Source: Hymenobacter aerophilus DSM 13606 (GTDB lineage Bacteria > Bacteroidota > Bacteroidia > Cytophagales > Hymenobacteraceae). From it: 64,000 nt of DNA. Of this stretch, positions 25,157 to 33,757 are shown one piece after another. The stretch covers positions 1 through 64,000 of the forward strand of contig NZ_KB907808.1 in the NCBI RefSeq assembly GCF_000382225.1. The letters are read 5' to 3'. Position numbers and translations under genes: made by a program. Each line of letters begins with the position of its first letter. Positions within the stretch are counted from its first letter, which is position 1. Below the pieces are notes generated by a model, which saw only the letters and a program-made list of their open reading frames with translations, searched no databases and was not told the origin of the DNA.

Positions 25157-26373
25157 AAGCCCGATGCCTGGGCGCTGAACCCCACCTTTTCCAGTTCCTG
25201 CCAGAATTGCGGGTAGGACTTGCGTACCACCTGCGGGGCCTCGATGTGGATTTCGCCCAGCATGGCCAGCGGCGCGAAGGCCATGGCCATGCGGTGGTCG
25301 TGGTAGGTGGCCACCGTCTGGCCGGCTACCCGGAAGTTTTCGGATGAGACTTCAAACCGGCCCTGTCCCGCATCGGTCAGGGCGCCGCCGAACTTGGCCA
25401 GCTCGGTTTGCAGGGCCGCAATCCGGTCGGTTTCCTTGATGCGCAGGCTTTCGAGGCCGGTGAAAGTGGCCGGGATGCCGAGGGCCGTGGCCACCACGGC
25501 CACGGTTTGGGCCAGGTCTGGGCAATCGGTGAAATCCTGGGTGAGCTGGGCGGCGGGCGTTGTTTTGGTGAGGCGCACAGTTTCGTCGGCCAGAAACTCG
25601 GTGTGCACGCCGAGCTGGGCCATAATGCCCGCAATGGCCACGTCGCCCTGCCACGAAAAGCAGCGTAGCGTGGGCAGCGTCAGGTACGAGCCTTCGGGGG
25701 CCAGCGCGACCAGGGCGTACCAGTAGCTGGCCGCCGACCAGTCGCCTTCCACGGTGTAATCGGTGGGCTGATAGGGCTGCGGGCGCACTTCCAGCACCGT
25801 GCCCAAATCGCGGCATACGGCCCCGAAATGCTGCATCAGCGCCTGCGTCATCCGGATATAGGGCCGCGAGCCGACTTTGCCCGTGAGCCAGATGCGCAGG
25901 CCCGCCGGCAGCGTGGGCCCTATCATCAGCAAAGCCGAAATGTACTGGCTGCTGATGTCGCCGCGCACGGTCAGTTCAATAGGTTCCGTTTCCTCGGCCG
26001 TGGCGGGCTGGGGCGTGCGGCCCAGCAGCTGCAGCGGCGGGTAACCCTCCCGGCCCGCGTACTCAATGCGGGCGCCCAGCTCGCGCAGCGCCTCCACCAG
26101 TACGCCAATGGGCCGCTCCTGCATCCGGGCCGTGCCCGTCAGCTCGGCTTGTCGGCCCGTCATGGCCAGGTAGGCCGTCAGGAAGCGCATCACAGTACCG
26201 GCGTCTTCGGCATCAAACACCGTAGCCGCGGGCTCCTGCAGCAGGCGCTGCATCAGCTGGGTGTCGTTGGCATCGGAGAGGTTGTGCAGCTGGCCGCCGC
26301 CGGCCAGCGCCTGCAGTATCAGGGCGCGGTTGCTTTCACTTTTGGAAGCCGGCACCTGGGCCGTGCCGCGCAA
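25153..26373 (-). CDS. aroA: 3-phosphoshikimate 1-carboxyvinyltransferase (EPSP synthase)
   Basis: This enzyme transfers enolpyruvate from PEP to shikimate-3-phosphate, the sixth step of the shikimate pathway. The signatures are QVPASKSESNRALILQ, GDISSQYISALLM, SLRIKETDRIAALQ and TYHDHRMAMAF. The 406-residue frame given starts at TTG. The coding pattern clearly continues upstream (residues before RGTAQVP read SSLTLTWPGGPL), up to a CTG at 26428-26430 that is preceded by an AGGAGTAAGG-like site. No ATG or GTG exists in this part of the frame. The true start is therefore a TTG at 26373 or a non-standard codon further up. It lies downstream of aroB, which ends at 26478. Confidence 0.93.
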   Translation of the reverse strand: MRGTAQVPASKSESNRALILQALAGGGQLHNLSDANDTQLMQRLLQEPAATVFDAEDAGTVMRFLTAYLAMTGRQAELTGTARMQERPIGVLVEALRELGARIEYAGREGYPPLQLLGRTPQPATAEETEPIELTVRGDISSQYISALLMIGPTLPAGLRIWLTGKVGSRPYIRMTQALMQHFGAVCRDLGTVLEVRPQPYQPTDYTVEGDWSAASYWYALVALAPEGSYLTLPTLRCFSWQGDVAIAGIMAQLGVHTEFLADETVRLTKTTPAAQLTQDFTDCPDLAQTVAVVATALGIPATFTGLESLRIKETDRIAALQTELAKFGGALTDAGQGRFEVSSENFRVAGQTVATYHDHRMAMAFAPLAMLGEIHIEAPQVVRKSYPQFWQELEKVGFSAQASGL

Positions 26374-26477
26374 CGGGCCGCCCGGCCAGGTAAGCGTAAG
26401 AGAGGAGTTGATAACGAAAGCAGGATGCAGAGCAAAGCGGGGCCTTACTCCTGGTAAAACAATGCCCGGCAGGGCCG

Positions 26478-27527
26478 CTAGCCCGGCAGCCGGTGGTAAT
26501 AGCGCAGGGCTTCCACAATTTCGGCCAGCGTTACGGGCTGGTCGTACACGCCGCGGCCGAGGCCTTCGAGCAGCGTGCAGTTGATGGTGGTGCCGCTGTT
26601 CTTCTTGTCCTGGAGGGCGTAATCGGCAATGGCCTCGGTTTCGAGCAGCACAAACTGCACCTTCTCGAAGATGGAGAACAGGAACGTCTCGATTTTGTCA
26701 AGCTCGGCCGCGCTCAGCAGGCCGCGGTGGTAGCTCAGCCAGGTTTCGCACACCATCCCGGCCGCCACCGCCTCGCCGTGCAGAATCTCGCGGCCCGGCT
26801 GCTGCAACAGGTAGCTTTCCAGCGCGTGGCCCACGGTATGGCCAAAGTTGAGCAGCTTGCGCAGTCCGGATTCCAGCGGGTCCTGCGCCACGATGCGCTG
26901 CTTCAGGGCCACCGACTCCTCGATAACCGGCGTCCAGTCATCCACCATAATGCCCACGTAGCGGTTGCGCTCGAAGGCCTCGGCGTCGGCAATCAGCCAG
27001 TGCTTTACCACCTCAGCGTAGCCCGACTTGAGCTGGCGCGGGTCGAGGGTGCGCAGAAAGCGCGGCTCGATGCACACGGCCGCCGCCTGCTGAAACACGC
27101 CCAGCTGGTTTTTAAAACCCATAAAATCGACGCCGGTTTTGCCGCCCACGCTGGCATCTACTTGGGCCAGCAGCGTGGTGGGCACCTGCACGAAGCGCAC
27201 GCCGCGCTTGTACACGGCCGCCGCAAAGCCGCCCAAATCCGTCACGACTCCACCGCCCAGGTTTACCACCACGGCGTAGCGGTCGGCGCGCTGTTCGGTT
27301 AGCTCGGCCCACAGCAGCTGGCAGGTTTCGAGCGTTTTGTACTCCTCGCCGGCCGGCATTTCTACCAGCCGATAAGTGGCCGGCAGGTGCGGTTCGAGCA
27401 GCGGCAGGCACTGGCGCGAAGTGTTCTCGTCGGCCAGCACCACCACCCGGCTCACGGCCGGCGTACGCAGCAGTTCCGCCAGTTTGGGCAGGGCATTTTG
27501 TCCGATATGTATTGGCTGGTCCGTCAT
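26478..27527 (-). CDS. aroB: 3-dehydroquinate synthase
   Basis: A 349-residue NAD- and metal-dependent enzyme that turns DAHP into 3-dehydroquinate, the second step of the shikimate pathway. I start at the ATG at 27527 (MTDQPIHIGQ), not an upstream TTG. Signatures are NLGGGVVTDLGGFAAAVYKR, VPTTLLAQVDASVGGKTGVD, KLLNFGHTVGHALES and LHGEAVAAGM, the last two carrying the metal-binding histidines. It is directly upstream of aroA, about 100 bp apart, so the two probably share a transcript. Confidence 0.96.
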   Translation of the reverse strand: MTDQPIHIGQNALPKLAELLRTPAVSRVVVLADENTSRQCLPLLEPHLPATYRLVEMPAGEEYKTLETCQLLWAELTEQRADRYAVVVNLGGGVVTDLGGFAAAVYKRGVRFVQVPTTLLAQVDASVGGKTGVDFMGFKNQLGVFQQAAAVCIEPRFLRTLDPRQLKSGYAEVVKHWLIADAEAFERNRYVGIMVDDWTPVIEESVALKQRIVAQDPLESGLRKLLNFGHTVGHALESYLLQQPGREILHGEAVAAGMVCETWLSYHRGLLSAAELDKIETFLFSIFEKVQFVLLETEAIADYALQDKKNSGTTINCTLLEGLGRGVYDQPVTLAEIVEALRYYHRLPG

Positions 27528-27619
27528 GATATAAATTTTCGGTGATTGTTCGAAATTAAAGCGTGAATCCAAACAAATTATGCTTATTTCGATGCAAAAT
27601 ACATTTAGAGCGTTTAATC

Positions 27620-28105
27620 ATGCGCCTGCAACTTACGCCCCATTTCGCCGTGCGCATATTGGCGCGTTTTGCCGGCTGCCTGCTACTGGCCGTTGGCGTC
27701 GCGCTGCTGGCTTCCTGCAGCCGCGAGCCGATGCTGCCCACCACTGCAGCCGCGCTGGTCGGCGACTGGGAGTGGACCCAGACGACCACCGGCCAGCACA
27801 CCACGCTCACGCCCGACAATACCGGCCACCGCATGAGCATCCACTTCGACCGCCGGGGCCGCGCGCGCTTTTACCAGGACGGGGCGCTGGTGAGTGCGGC
27901 CAACTTCAAGGTGAGCCGCGACGGATCGGGCCTGTGGGGGCCGGAGCGCTACACCATTACCTACCACGGCTACCAGCGCCGGCAAATCTACTCGCTCGTC
28001 GGCAATGGCCTGCAGCTCGAAGACGTAGCCTCCCAGCCAGCCATCCACCGCTTCGAGCGCGCCTTGCCTCCGGTCATCACGTCGTCGGTGAAACTGGTGC
28101 ACTAG
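27620..28105 (+). CDS. Lipocalin-like lipoprotein of unknown function
   Basis: A 161-residue putative lipoprotein. The N-terminus is amphipathic then hydrophobic, ending LLASCSREP with lipobox Cys at about 33. The mature part reads as a small beta-barrel: VGDWEWTQTTTG, MSIHFDRRGRARFYQDG and YTITYHGYQRRQIYSLVG. A GxW-type start is typical of lipocalin-like domains in Bacteroidetes lipoproteins. The ligand is unknown. It is divergent from aroB with only about 90 bp between starts, so their promoters may overlap. Confidence 0.75.
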   Translation: MRLQLTPHFAVRILARFAGCLLLAVGVALLASCSREPMLPTTAAALVGDWEWTQTTTGQHTTLTPDNTGHRMSIHFDRRGRARFYQDGALVSAANFKVSRDGSGLWGPERYTITYHGYQRRQIYSLVGNGLQLEDVASQPAIHRFERALPPVITSSVKLVH

Positions 28106-28183
28106 CATCTGGCGCGGCGGGCCGCCCGGTTTTCCGGCTGGCGGCAAGGGTGGGCGTTGCCGGCTGTTGCGGGGTTTTGGAGC

Positions 28184-28216
28184 AAGGCTTTATCCATTTC
28201 GGATAGAGCCTTTTTT
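28184..28216 (+). terminator. Rho-independent terminator
   Basis: AAGGCTTTATCC pairs with GGATAGAGCCTT around ATTTC and is followed by TTTTT. It serves the lipocalin-like gene. Confidence 0.75.
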
Positions 28217-28367
28217 CGTGCAGCTAGGGGCCGGTCATCGGCCGTGGCTGCAGCGGGGCCGGGATATGCGGCGGCCCGATGCGGAGAAACTAGGCCGGCA
28301 GCTTATCTTTACTTGTTCTTATTGCAACGCGCCCGCCATATCCGGCCCCTACCACCCGCTGCCCCTT

Positions 28368-29555
28368 ATGTCTCAACTCCAGGCTTCCCCCATTTCCTTC
28401 GACGATACGGCCGTTGCGTTTGCCTCCCGCTCCAATGGCGAGCTGCGGAAAATGTACGCGCTGTTTGCCGCCATGAACAACGCCGGGCTGGTGAAAACCG
28501 GCAGCGGGCTGATGAAAACGGCCCTCAAGTGGCACCTTCCCGGCACCAAATTCCTCATCAAGAAGTCGATTTTCGAGCAGTTCTGCGGGGGCGAAACCAT
28601 TCAGGAGTGCCTGCCCGTGATTGAGGAGCTGGGCCGTTACGATATCGGTACCATCCTCGACTACTCGGTGGAAGGCGAGGGCAACGACCAGAGCTTCGAC
28701 GCCACGACCACCGAAATTCTGGCCACGCTCGATCTGGCCCACCGCTCCAGGCATATCCCTTTCTCGGTATTCAAAGTAACCGGCGTGGGCGAAGCGTCCA
28801 TTCTGGAGAAAATCCAGGCCGGCAAAACCTTGAGCGCGGCCGAGCAGGCCAGCTACGACAAAACCGTGTTGCGCGTGAATGCCATCTGCGCCCGCGCCCA
28901 CCAGTACGGCGTGCGCGTGTTCATCGACGCCGAGGAAAGCTGGTTTCAGGATACCATCGACGAGCTGGCTTACCAGATGATGCGGCGCTACAACCACGAG
29001 TCGGCCATTGTCTGGAACACCTACCAGCTGTACCGCCACGACCGGCTGGAGGCGCTCGAAGCCGCCGCCACCGAAGCCGCCGCCGGCCATTACCACATTG
29101 GGGCCAAGCTGGTGCGCGGCGCTTATATGGAGAAGGAGGCGCGCACGGCCACGGCCCAGAGCCGCCCCACCCCCATCAACCCCAGCAAGCAGGCCACCGA
29201 CGACCTCTACAACGAGGCGCTGAAGTATTGCATCGACCACATCGACCACATCAGCGTGTGCGCCGGCACCCACAACGAAGACAGCTCGCTGCTGCTAACC
29301 CAGTTGATGCAGCAGGCCGGCCTGCGCCCCAACGACCCGCGCGTGTGGTTTGCCCAGCTTTATGGGATGAGCGACAACCTGAGCTACAACCTAGCCAACG
29401 CGGACTTTAACACGGCCAAATATGTGCCCTACGGCCCCGTAGAGGCCGTAATGCCCTACCTGTTGCGCCGCGCCGACGAGAATACGGCCATTGCCGGCCA
29501 GACCAGCCGCGAGTTTCGGCTGATTCAGAAAGAGATGCGCCGCCGGAAGCTTTAA
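28368..29555 (+). CDS. Proline dehydrogenase (single-domain)
   Basis: A 395-residue FAD enzyme oxidising proline to pyrroline-5-carboxylate. I start at 28368 because the 67 codons before it cross the terminator. The TIM-barrel signatures of the PutA/ProDH fold are LDYSVEGEG, VRVFIDAEESWFQDTIDEL, KLVRGAYMEKEAR and VCAGTHNEDSSLLL, then QLYGMSDNLSYNLA and the end RRADENTAIAGQTSREFRLI. It lacks the aldehyde dehydrogenase half of PutA. No partner gene is adjacent. Confidence 0.94.
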   Translation: MSQLQASPISFDDTAVAFASRSNGELRKMYALFAAMNNAGLVKTGSGLMKTALKWHLPGTKFLIKKSIFEQFCGGETIQECLPVIEELGRYDIGTILDYSVEGEGNDQSFDATTTEILATLDLAHRSRHIPFSVFKVTGVGEASILEKIQAGKTLSAAEQASYDKTVLRVNAICARAHQYGVRVFIDAEESWFQDTIDELAYQMMRRYNHESAIVWNTYQLYRHDRLEALEAAATEAAAGHYHIGAKLVRGAYMEKEARTATAQSRPTPINPSKQATDDLYNEALKYCIDHIDHISVCAGTHNEDSSLLLTQLMQQAGLRPNDPRVWFAQLYGMSDNLSYNLANADFNTAKYVPYGPVEAVMPYLLRRADENTAIAGQTSREFRLIQKEMRRRKL

Positions 29556-29657
29556 GGGCGTGTTTGCACCGTTGAGCTAAACGGCACAGTTTTGGTACTG
29601 ATAGGCTATTTGCCTCTCCGCAGGCTGTATTCTATCATTCTCTTTCTCCTCCTGCCC

Positions 29658-30038
29658 ATGATTGGCCGAGTACGCAGTCACCTTATCCGCTTTTCCCGCA
29701 ACCAGATTGGCACGACCAGCTACCTGAACCTGATTCAGGAAGCGGAACTGGGTCTCAACCTGGACATCACGCACGAAAAGGCCCGGCTGAACGAAATCTT
29801 GACTGAAATTTCGGAAAGTGAGTTTAATGCGGGGCGGCCTATTCTGAGCTGCCTGGTGAAGGTGAAAGGGTCGAAGGGCCAAGGCGACAACTTTTTCAAG
29901 CTGTGCGAGCGGCTGGGGCTGGGCGAATGGCGCGGCCTCAAGCAGGACGAAACCTTTTTGAAGGATTTGCGGCAGCAATGCCGTACTTTTTGGCAGAATG
30001 ATGCCAATTTTGAAAAATTTGCAAAGCCCAAAAGTTAG
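29658..30038 (+). CDS. Small hypothetical protein with an EISExExxxGRPxLS motif
   Basis: A 126-residue soluble protein, rich in charged helices, starting MIGRVRSHLIRFSRN (an upstream in-frame start would add a hydrophobic stretch I consider spurious). The striking part is LNEILTEISESEFNAGRPIL, then SCLVKVKG-KGQGDNFFKLCERLGLG, ending in a Phe/Trp-rich helix. I have the impression of similar unnamed proteins in other bacteria but cannot place a function. A lone gene between proline dehydrogenase and a stress protein. Confidence 0.65.
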   Translation: MIGRVRSHLIRFSRNQIGTTSYLNLIQEAELGLNLDITHEKARLNEILTEISESEFNAGRPILSCLVKVKGSKGQGDNFFKLCERLGLGEWRGLKQDETFLKDLRQQCRTFWQNDANFEKFAKPKS

Positions 30039-30090
30039 CTGGAAAATGGCTTTGGGAGGGCGCTAAGGCCGGATTTGAGGGGGTAAAAAG

Positions 30091-30115
30091 GTTGCGTACA
30101 TCTTTATGACGCAAC
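30091..30115. promoter_or_regulatory. Operator-like palindrome over a promoter candidate
   Basis: GTTGCGT-N11-ACGCAAC forms a perfect 7-bp inverted repeat about 108 bp upstream of the stress-protein gene. The spacer carries CATCTTTA, close to a -7 box, so a repressor or regulator could act here. Confidence 0.45.
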
Positions 30116-30222
30116 TTCGTTTTTGAGGCTGCGTTAAGAGCCTCGAAACCTCCGTTACTCTCTCCTTTCCTCTGGAGGACGGAAATCATTCCTTATTTCC
30201 ATCATCTTAAAACTCCCATTCC

Positions 30223-31068
30223 ATGAACAACGATTCGATCAACCCCACTAACTCAGGTACCGGTTCAGGCGCTAACTACGGTACGGGCAACGCCGGCACC
30301 GGCTACAGCACGGGTGCTAATACGACTTCCAGCGGCAACATGGGTAACGCCAGCACCGGCAACTCGTCGATTCCGACCAACTCTATGAACACCGGCGATA
30401 ACAACCCGCATCATGACTACAGCGCTACCCAGAAGGGTGCTGCTGCAGCTGGTTCGGTAGGTGCTACGGTAGGTGCCGGCATTGATGCCACCCAGAACGC
30501 CGCTGGCGACGCCGCCCGCGCCGTAACCGGCAGCAACGAAACCTATGGTTCGGGCAACAGCTACACCGCTGGCTCGTTCCGCGACCGTGACAGCGCCGAG
30601 CGTGCCTACCAGTCGCTGGCCTCGCGTGGTTACCATAAGGATGACGTAAATCTGGTGATGTCGGAAGACGCCCGCAAGCGCCACTTCGGCGACGATACGG
30701 TTGACACCGAGCTTGGCGACAAGGCCATGGAAGGCGCCGGCGTAGGTTCGGCCATCGGTGGCACGGCTGGTGCTATCATCGGCGCTATTGCTGCCATTGG
30801 TACGTCGGTAGCACTGCCCGGCCTGGGCCTCGTAATTGCCGGCCCGATTGCCGCTGCATTGGCTGGTGCCGGTGCCGGTGGCCTGACGGGTGGCCTGGTA
30901 GGTGCCCTGGTAGGTTCGGGTATTCCTGAGGAGCACGCTGCCGAGTACGAGAACGACGTGAAGAACGGCAACATCGTAATGGGTGTGCGCCCACGCAACG
31001 AAGAAGACGCTCGTTACTTCGAAGAGGAGTTCCGTCGTCACAACGGCGACAAAGTACGTCGCTACTAG
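30223..31068 (+). CDS. Stress protein with general-stress-17M-like domain
   Basis: A 281-residue protein in two parts. The first 100 residues are a Gly/Ser/Thr/Asn-rich low-complexity leader. Then comes a YflT/GS17M-like module: AGSFRDRDSAERAYQSLASR and GYHKDDVNLVMSEDARKRHF, a Gly/Ala-rich hydrophobic pair (GAGVGSAIGGTAGAIIGAIA and LGLVIAGPIAAALAGAGAGG), and the end IPEEHAAEYENDVKNGNIVM. The hydrophobic pair is the glycine-zipper type often seen with stress-induced envelope proteins. The gene has its own leader with an operator-like palindrome and a terminator, so it is probably a single stress-induced unit. Confidence 0.8.
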   Translation: MNNDSINPTNSGTGSGANYGTGNAGTGYSTGANTTSSGNMGNASTGNSSIPTNSMNTGDNNPHHDYSATQKGAAAAGSVGATVGAGIDATQNAAGDAARAVTGSNETYGSGNSYTAGSFRDRDSAERAYQSLASRGYHKDDVNLVMSEDARKRHFGDDTVDTELGDKAMEGAGVGSAIGGTAGAIIGAIAAIGTSVALPGLGLVIAGPIAAALAGAGAGGLTGGLVGALVGSGIPEEHAAEYENDVKNGNIVMGVRPRNEEDARYFEEEFRRHNGDKVRRY

Positions 31069-31097
31069 TTGCCTACGCCTCTGGCGTATAAAGCTTG

Positions 31098-31133
31098 AAA
31101 AGGTTCTTCCCCTGCGGGAAGAACCTTTTTTTT
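31098..31133 (+). terminator. Rho-independent terminator
   Basis: AAAGGTTCTTCC pairs with GGAAGAACCTTT around a 6-nt loop, followed by a T-run. The rest of the gap to 31375 shows nothing else I can support. Confidence 0.85.
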
Positions 31134-31375
31134 GTAAGCTACCCGGCAAAAAAAGCACCTTTAGAAGAGTTTTGGGCTTCTATTTGCTGAACCACTATAT
31201 TCACCCTCGCCAAGTAGGCCGCGGCGCCCGAAACATATTGTTGGTTGCGGGTTTAGGTACAATAAGGCTTTAGGCACTTATTTTCCAGTTCGGTGCGTTA
31301 TCTGGTTGCACTGGTCCGTCTTGTAGCTGGTGGCGGCGCTGCTGCTCGTCTTTCAAATTCCTCTTTTCCTGTTCT

Positions 31376-33520
31376 ATGTCTGTACCCCGCATCAAAATAG
31401 GCCTCTACGTTTCGGTCCTGCTGGCCGTTTTCGTGCTGGCTTCCTACAAGCTCTACCGGCGCAACGATACACAGCCCCTCCAGAAGGATGAGGTGTTGAT
31501 CAAGGCGATGGTGCAGGGGCTCTCGCAGGCGCACTACCAGCCCGAGCGCCTCGACGATGCGTTTTCCAAGCGCGTTTTCGACCTGTACCTCAAGCGCATT
31601 GATGGCAGCAAGAAATTTCTGCTGGCTACCGACGTGCAGCAGCTGCGCCAGTACCAGAACGAAATCGACAACCAGATTATCCGCGGTACCCACGAGTACC
31701 TCGATATGAGCACCAAGCTCATGGCCCAGCGCGTAAAGGATGTGCAGGGAATTTACCGCGAGGTGCTGGCCAAGCCGTTTGACTTTACGGTGCCCGAAAC
31801 CTTCGAAACCGAGCCCGACAAAATCACTTTTGCCGCCACGCCGGCCGCCCAGCGCGAAGAGTGGCGCAAGTTCCTGAAGTACCAGACCATGGTGCGCCTC
31901 TCGGAAATAATGGACGAGCAGGCCAAAAAGGACAAGCCGCTGGCCTCTACCAAAGCCAAACCCTCGGAGGCTACCGTATCAAGCCCGGTGCTGACGCCCG
32001 TGCAGATGGAGGCGGAAGCCCGCAAGCGGGTGATGAAGTACTTCGACGACTACTTCCACGACCTAGAGCAGACGGAGGCGGCCGACCGGCTGGCGATGTA
32101 CGCCAACGCCATTGCCAACACCTACGATCCGCACACCGAATACTTTGCGCCGCGCCAGAAAGACGATTTCGACATTGCCATGACCGGCCGTTTCGAAGGC
32201 ATTGGCGCCACGCTGCAGGAGAAGGACGGCAATATTCGGGTAAACGACATCGTGCCCGGCTCGGCCTCGTACCGGCAGGGCGAGCTGAAAGCGGGCGACG
32301 TGATTCTGCGCGTGGCGCAGGGTGCCGACGAGCCCGTATCGGTGGAAGGCTGGCGTCTGGATAAGGCCATTACCCTTATCCGGGGCCGCAAGAACACCGA
32401 AGTACGCCTGACGGTGCGCAAGCCCGACAACAGCACCAAAATCATTCCCATCGTGCGCGATGTGGTAGTAATTGAGGAAACCTACGCTCAGTCGGCCACC
32501 ATCAACGACAACGGCAACAAGCTAGGCTACATCAAGCTGCCCAACTTCTACGCCGACTTCAACGACAACGGCGGCCGTAGCTCGGCAGCCGACGTGAAGA
32601 AGGAGCTGGAGAAACTGAAGGCCGAGAACGTGAAGGGCATCGTGCTCGACCTGCGCTTTAATGGTGGCGGCTCGCTGCAGGACGCCGTAGAAATGGCCGG
32701 TCTGTTCATCGACAGCGGCCCGATTGTGCAAGTGCGTGGCAGCCAGGGTTCGGCTACCGTCCTCAACGACCGCGACCCGCGGGTGCAGTACAGCGGTCCG
32801 CTGATTGTGCTGGTGAACAAGTACAGCGCCTCGGCTTCCGAGATTCTGGCCGCCGCCATTCAGGATTACAAGCGCGGCGTGATTATGGGCTCGGCCAGCA
32901 CCTACGGCAAGGGCACGGTGCAGCGCATCATTGATCTGGACGACGCGCTGCCCGCCGAGTTTAACAGCATCAAGCCTTTCGGCTCGCTCAAGCTCACCAT
33001 CCAGAAGTTCTACCGCATCAACGGTGGCTCGACCCAGTTTAAAGGCGTAGTGCCCGACATCATCCTGCCCGACGCCTACAGCTACCTCGACCAGGGCGAG
33101 AAAAGCCAGGAGTACGCGCTGAAGTGGGACGAAATTACGCCTGCCCGCTACCGCGCCTGGGCCGGCAACCCGCCCATCGACAAGCTGCGGCAGGCCAGCC
33201 TGGCCCGCGTGAACAGCAACGCCAGCTTCAAGCAGCTCTCCGATATGGTGCAGCGCATGGTAAAGCGCAAGGACGACACCAAGATGTCGTTGCAGCTGGC
33301 CAGCTACCGCGCCGAGCAGCAGCAGGCCAAGGCTGAGGCCGACAAGTACGAGGCCATTCAGAACGCGGCCCAGCCGATGGCCATTGCGCCGCTGGCTTTC
33401 GACCTGCGCCAGATTGGAGCCGACACCATCAAGGTGAACCGGGCCTCGCGCTTTGTGAAGCCGCTGACCAAGGACATTACGCTGCGCGAAGCCGTAGCTG
33501 TGCTCCAGGACGAAATCTAA
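31376..33520 (+). CDS. Carboxy-terminal processing peptidase (S41, Prc/Tsp type)
   Basis: A 714-residue periplasmic serine protease that degrades or trims proteins from their C-termini. A signal-anchor helix (IGLYVSVLLAVFVLASYKLY) opens the protein. An N-terminal helical domain (50-230) follows. A PDZ domain sits at about 245-345 (FEGIGATLQEKDGNIRVNDI). The S41 catalytic domain carries Ser in NKYSASASEILAAAI and Lys in ASTYGKGTVQ. A C-terminal domain of the DUF3340 kind completes the Tsp layout. Likely substrates are envelope proteins. No partner gene is adjacent. A terminator follows. Confidence 0.93.
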   Translation: MSVPRIKIGLYVSVLLAVFVLASYKLYRRNDTQPLQKDEVLIKAMVQGLSQAHYQPERLDDAFSKRVFDLYLKRIDGSKKFLLATDVQQLRQYQNEIDNQIIRGTHEYLDMSTKLMAQRVKDVQGIYREVLAKPFDFTVPETFETEPDKITFAATPAAQREEWRKFLKYQTMVRLSEIMDEQAKKDKPLASTKAKPSEATVSSPVLTPVQMEAEARKRVMKYFDDYFHDLEQTEAADRLAMYANAIANTYDPHTEYFAPRQKDDFDIAMTGRFEGIGATLQEKDGNIRVNDIVPGSASYRQGELKAGDVILRVAQGADEPVSVEGWRLDKAITLIRGRKNTEVRLTVRKPDNSTKIIPIVRDVVVIEETYAQSATINDNGNKLGYIKLPNFYADFNDNGGRSSAADVKKELEKLKAENVKGIVLDLRFNGGGSLQDAVEMAGLFIDSGPIVQVRGSQGSATVLNDRDPRVQYSGPLIVLVNKYSASASEILAAAIQDYKRGVIMGSASTYGKGTVQRIIDLDDALPAEFNSIKPFGSLKLTIQKFYRINGGSTQFKGVVPDIILPDAYSYLDQGEKSQEYALKWDEITPARYRAWAGNPPIDKLRQASLARVNSNASFKQLSDMVQRMVKRKDDTKMSLQLASYRAEQQQAKAEADKYEAIQNAAQPMAIAPLAFDLRQIGADTIKVNRASRFVKPLTKDITLREAVAVLQDEI

Positions 33521-33550
33521 GCCTGCTAGCGGCTTCAACCGCCAACCTGC

Positions 33551-33583
33551 AAGCCTCCCGGACGTTGTCCGGGAGGCTTTTTT
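33551..33583 (+). terminator. Rho-independent terminator
   Basis: AAGCCTCCCGGAC pairs with GTCCGGGAGGCTT around GTT, followed by TTTT. Confidence 0.85.
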
Positions 33584-33729
33584 GGACCCTTACCACGCGC
33601 CCCACTACCATTAGCAAATAAGCCTTGACAAACGAAACCAACTAATACATATTTTTACTTTATAATTAACTGAAAATCAGCACTAAATCTTATAGTAATT
33701 CTTGTCAATATTTTTAGCAAATAAGAACT

Positions 33730-33737
33730 TATATTTG
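33730..33737 (+). promoter_or_regulatory. Promoter -7 element matching TAnnTTTG
   Basis: TATATTTG is a perfect match, 21 bp before the ATG at 33758. The 150 bp upstream are very AT-rich. No -33 element lies at the ideal distance; a TTG is about 25 bp upstream. Confidence 0.5.
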
Positions 33738-33757
33738 CGTCAGATGGTTTACTAAAC

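Noticed and set aside
30983..31273. 96-codon open frame overlapping the end of the stress-protein gene
   Set aside because: It crosses the terminator and has no coding features.
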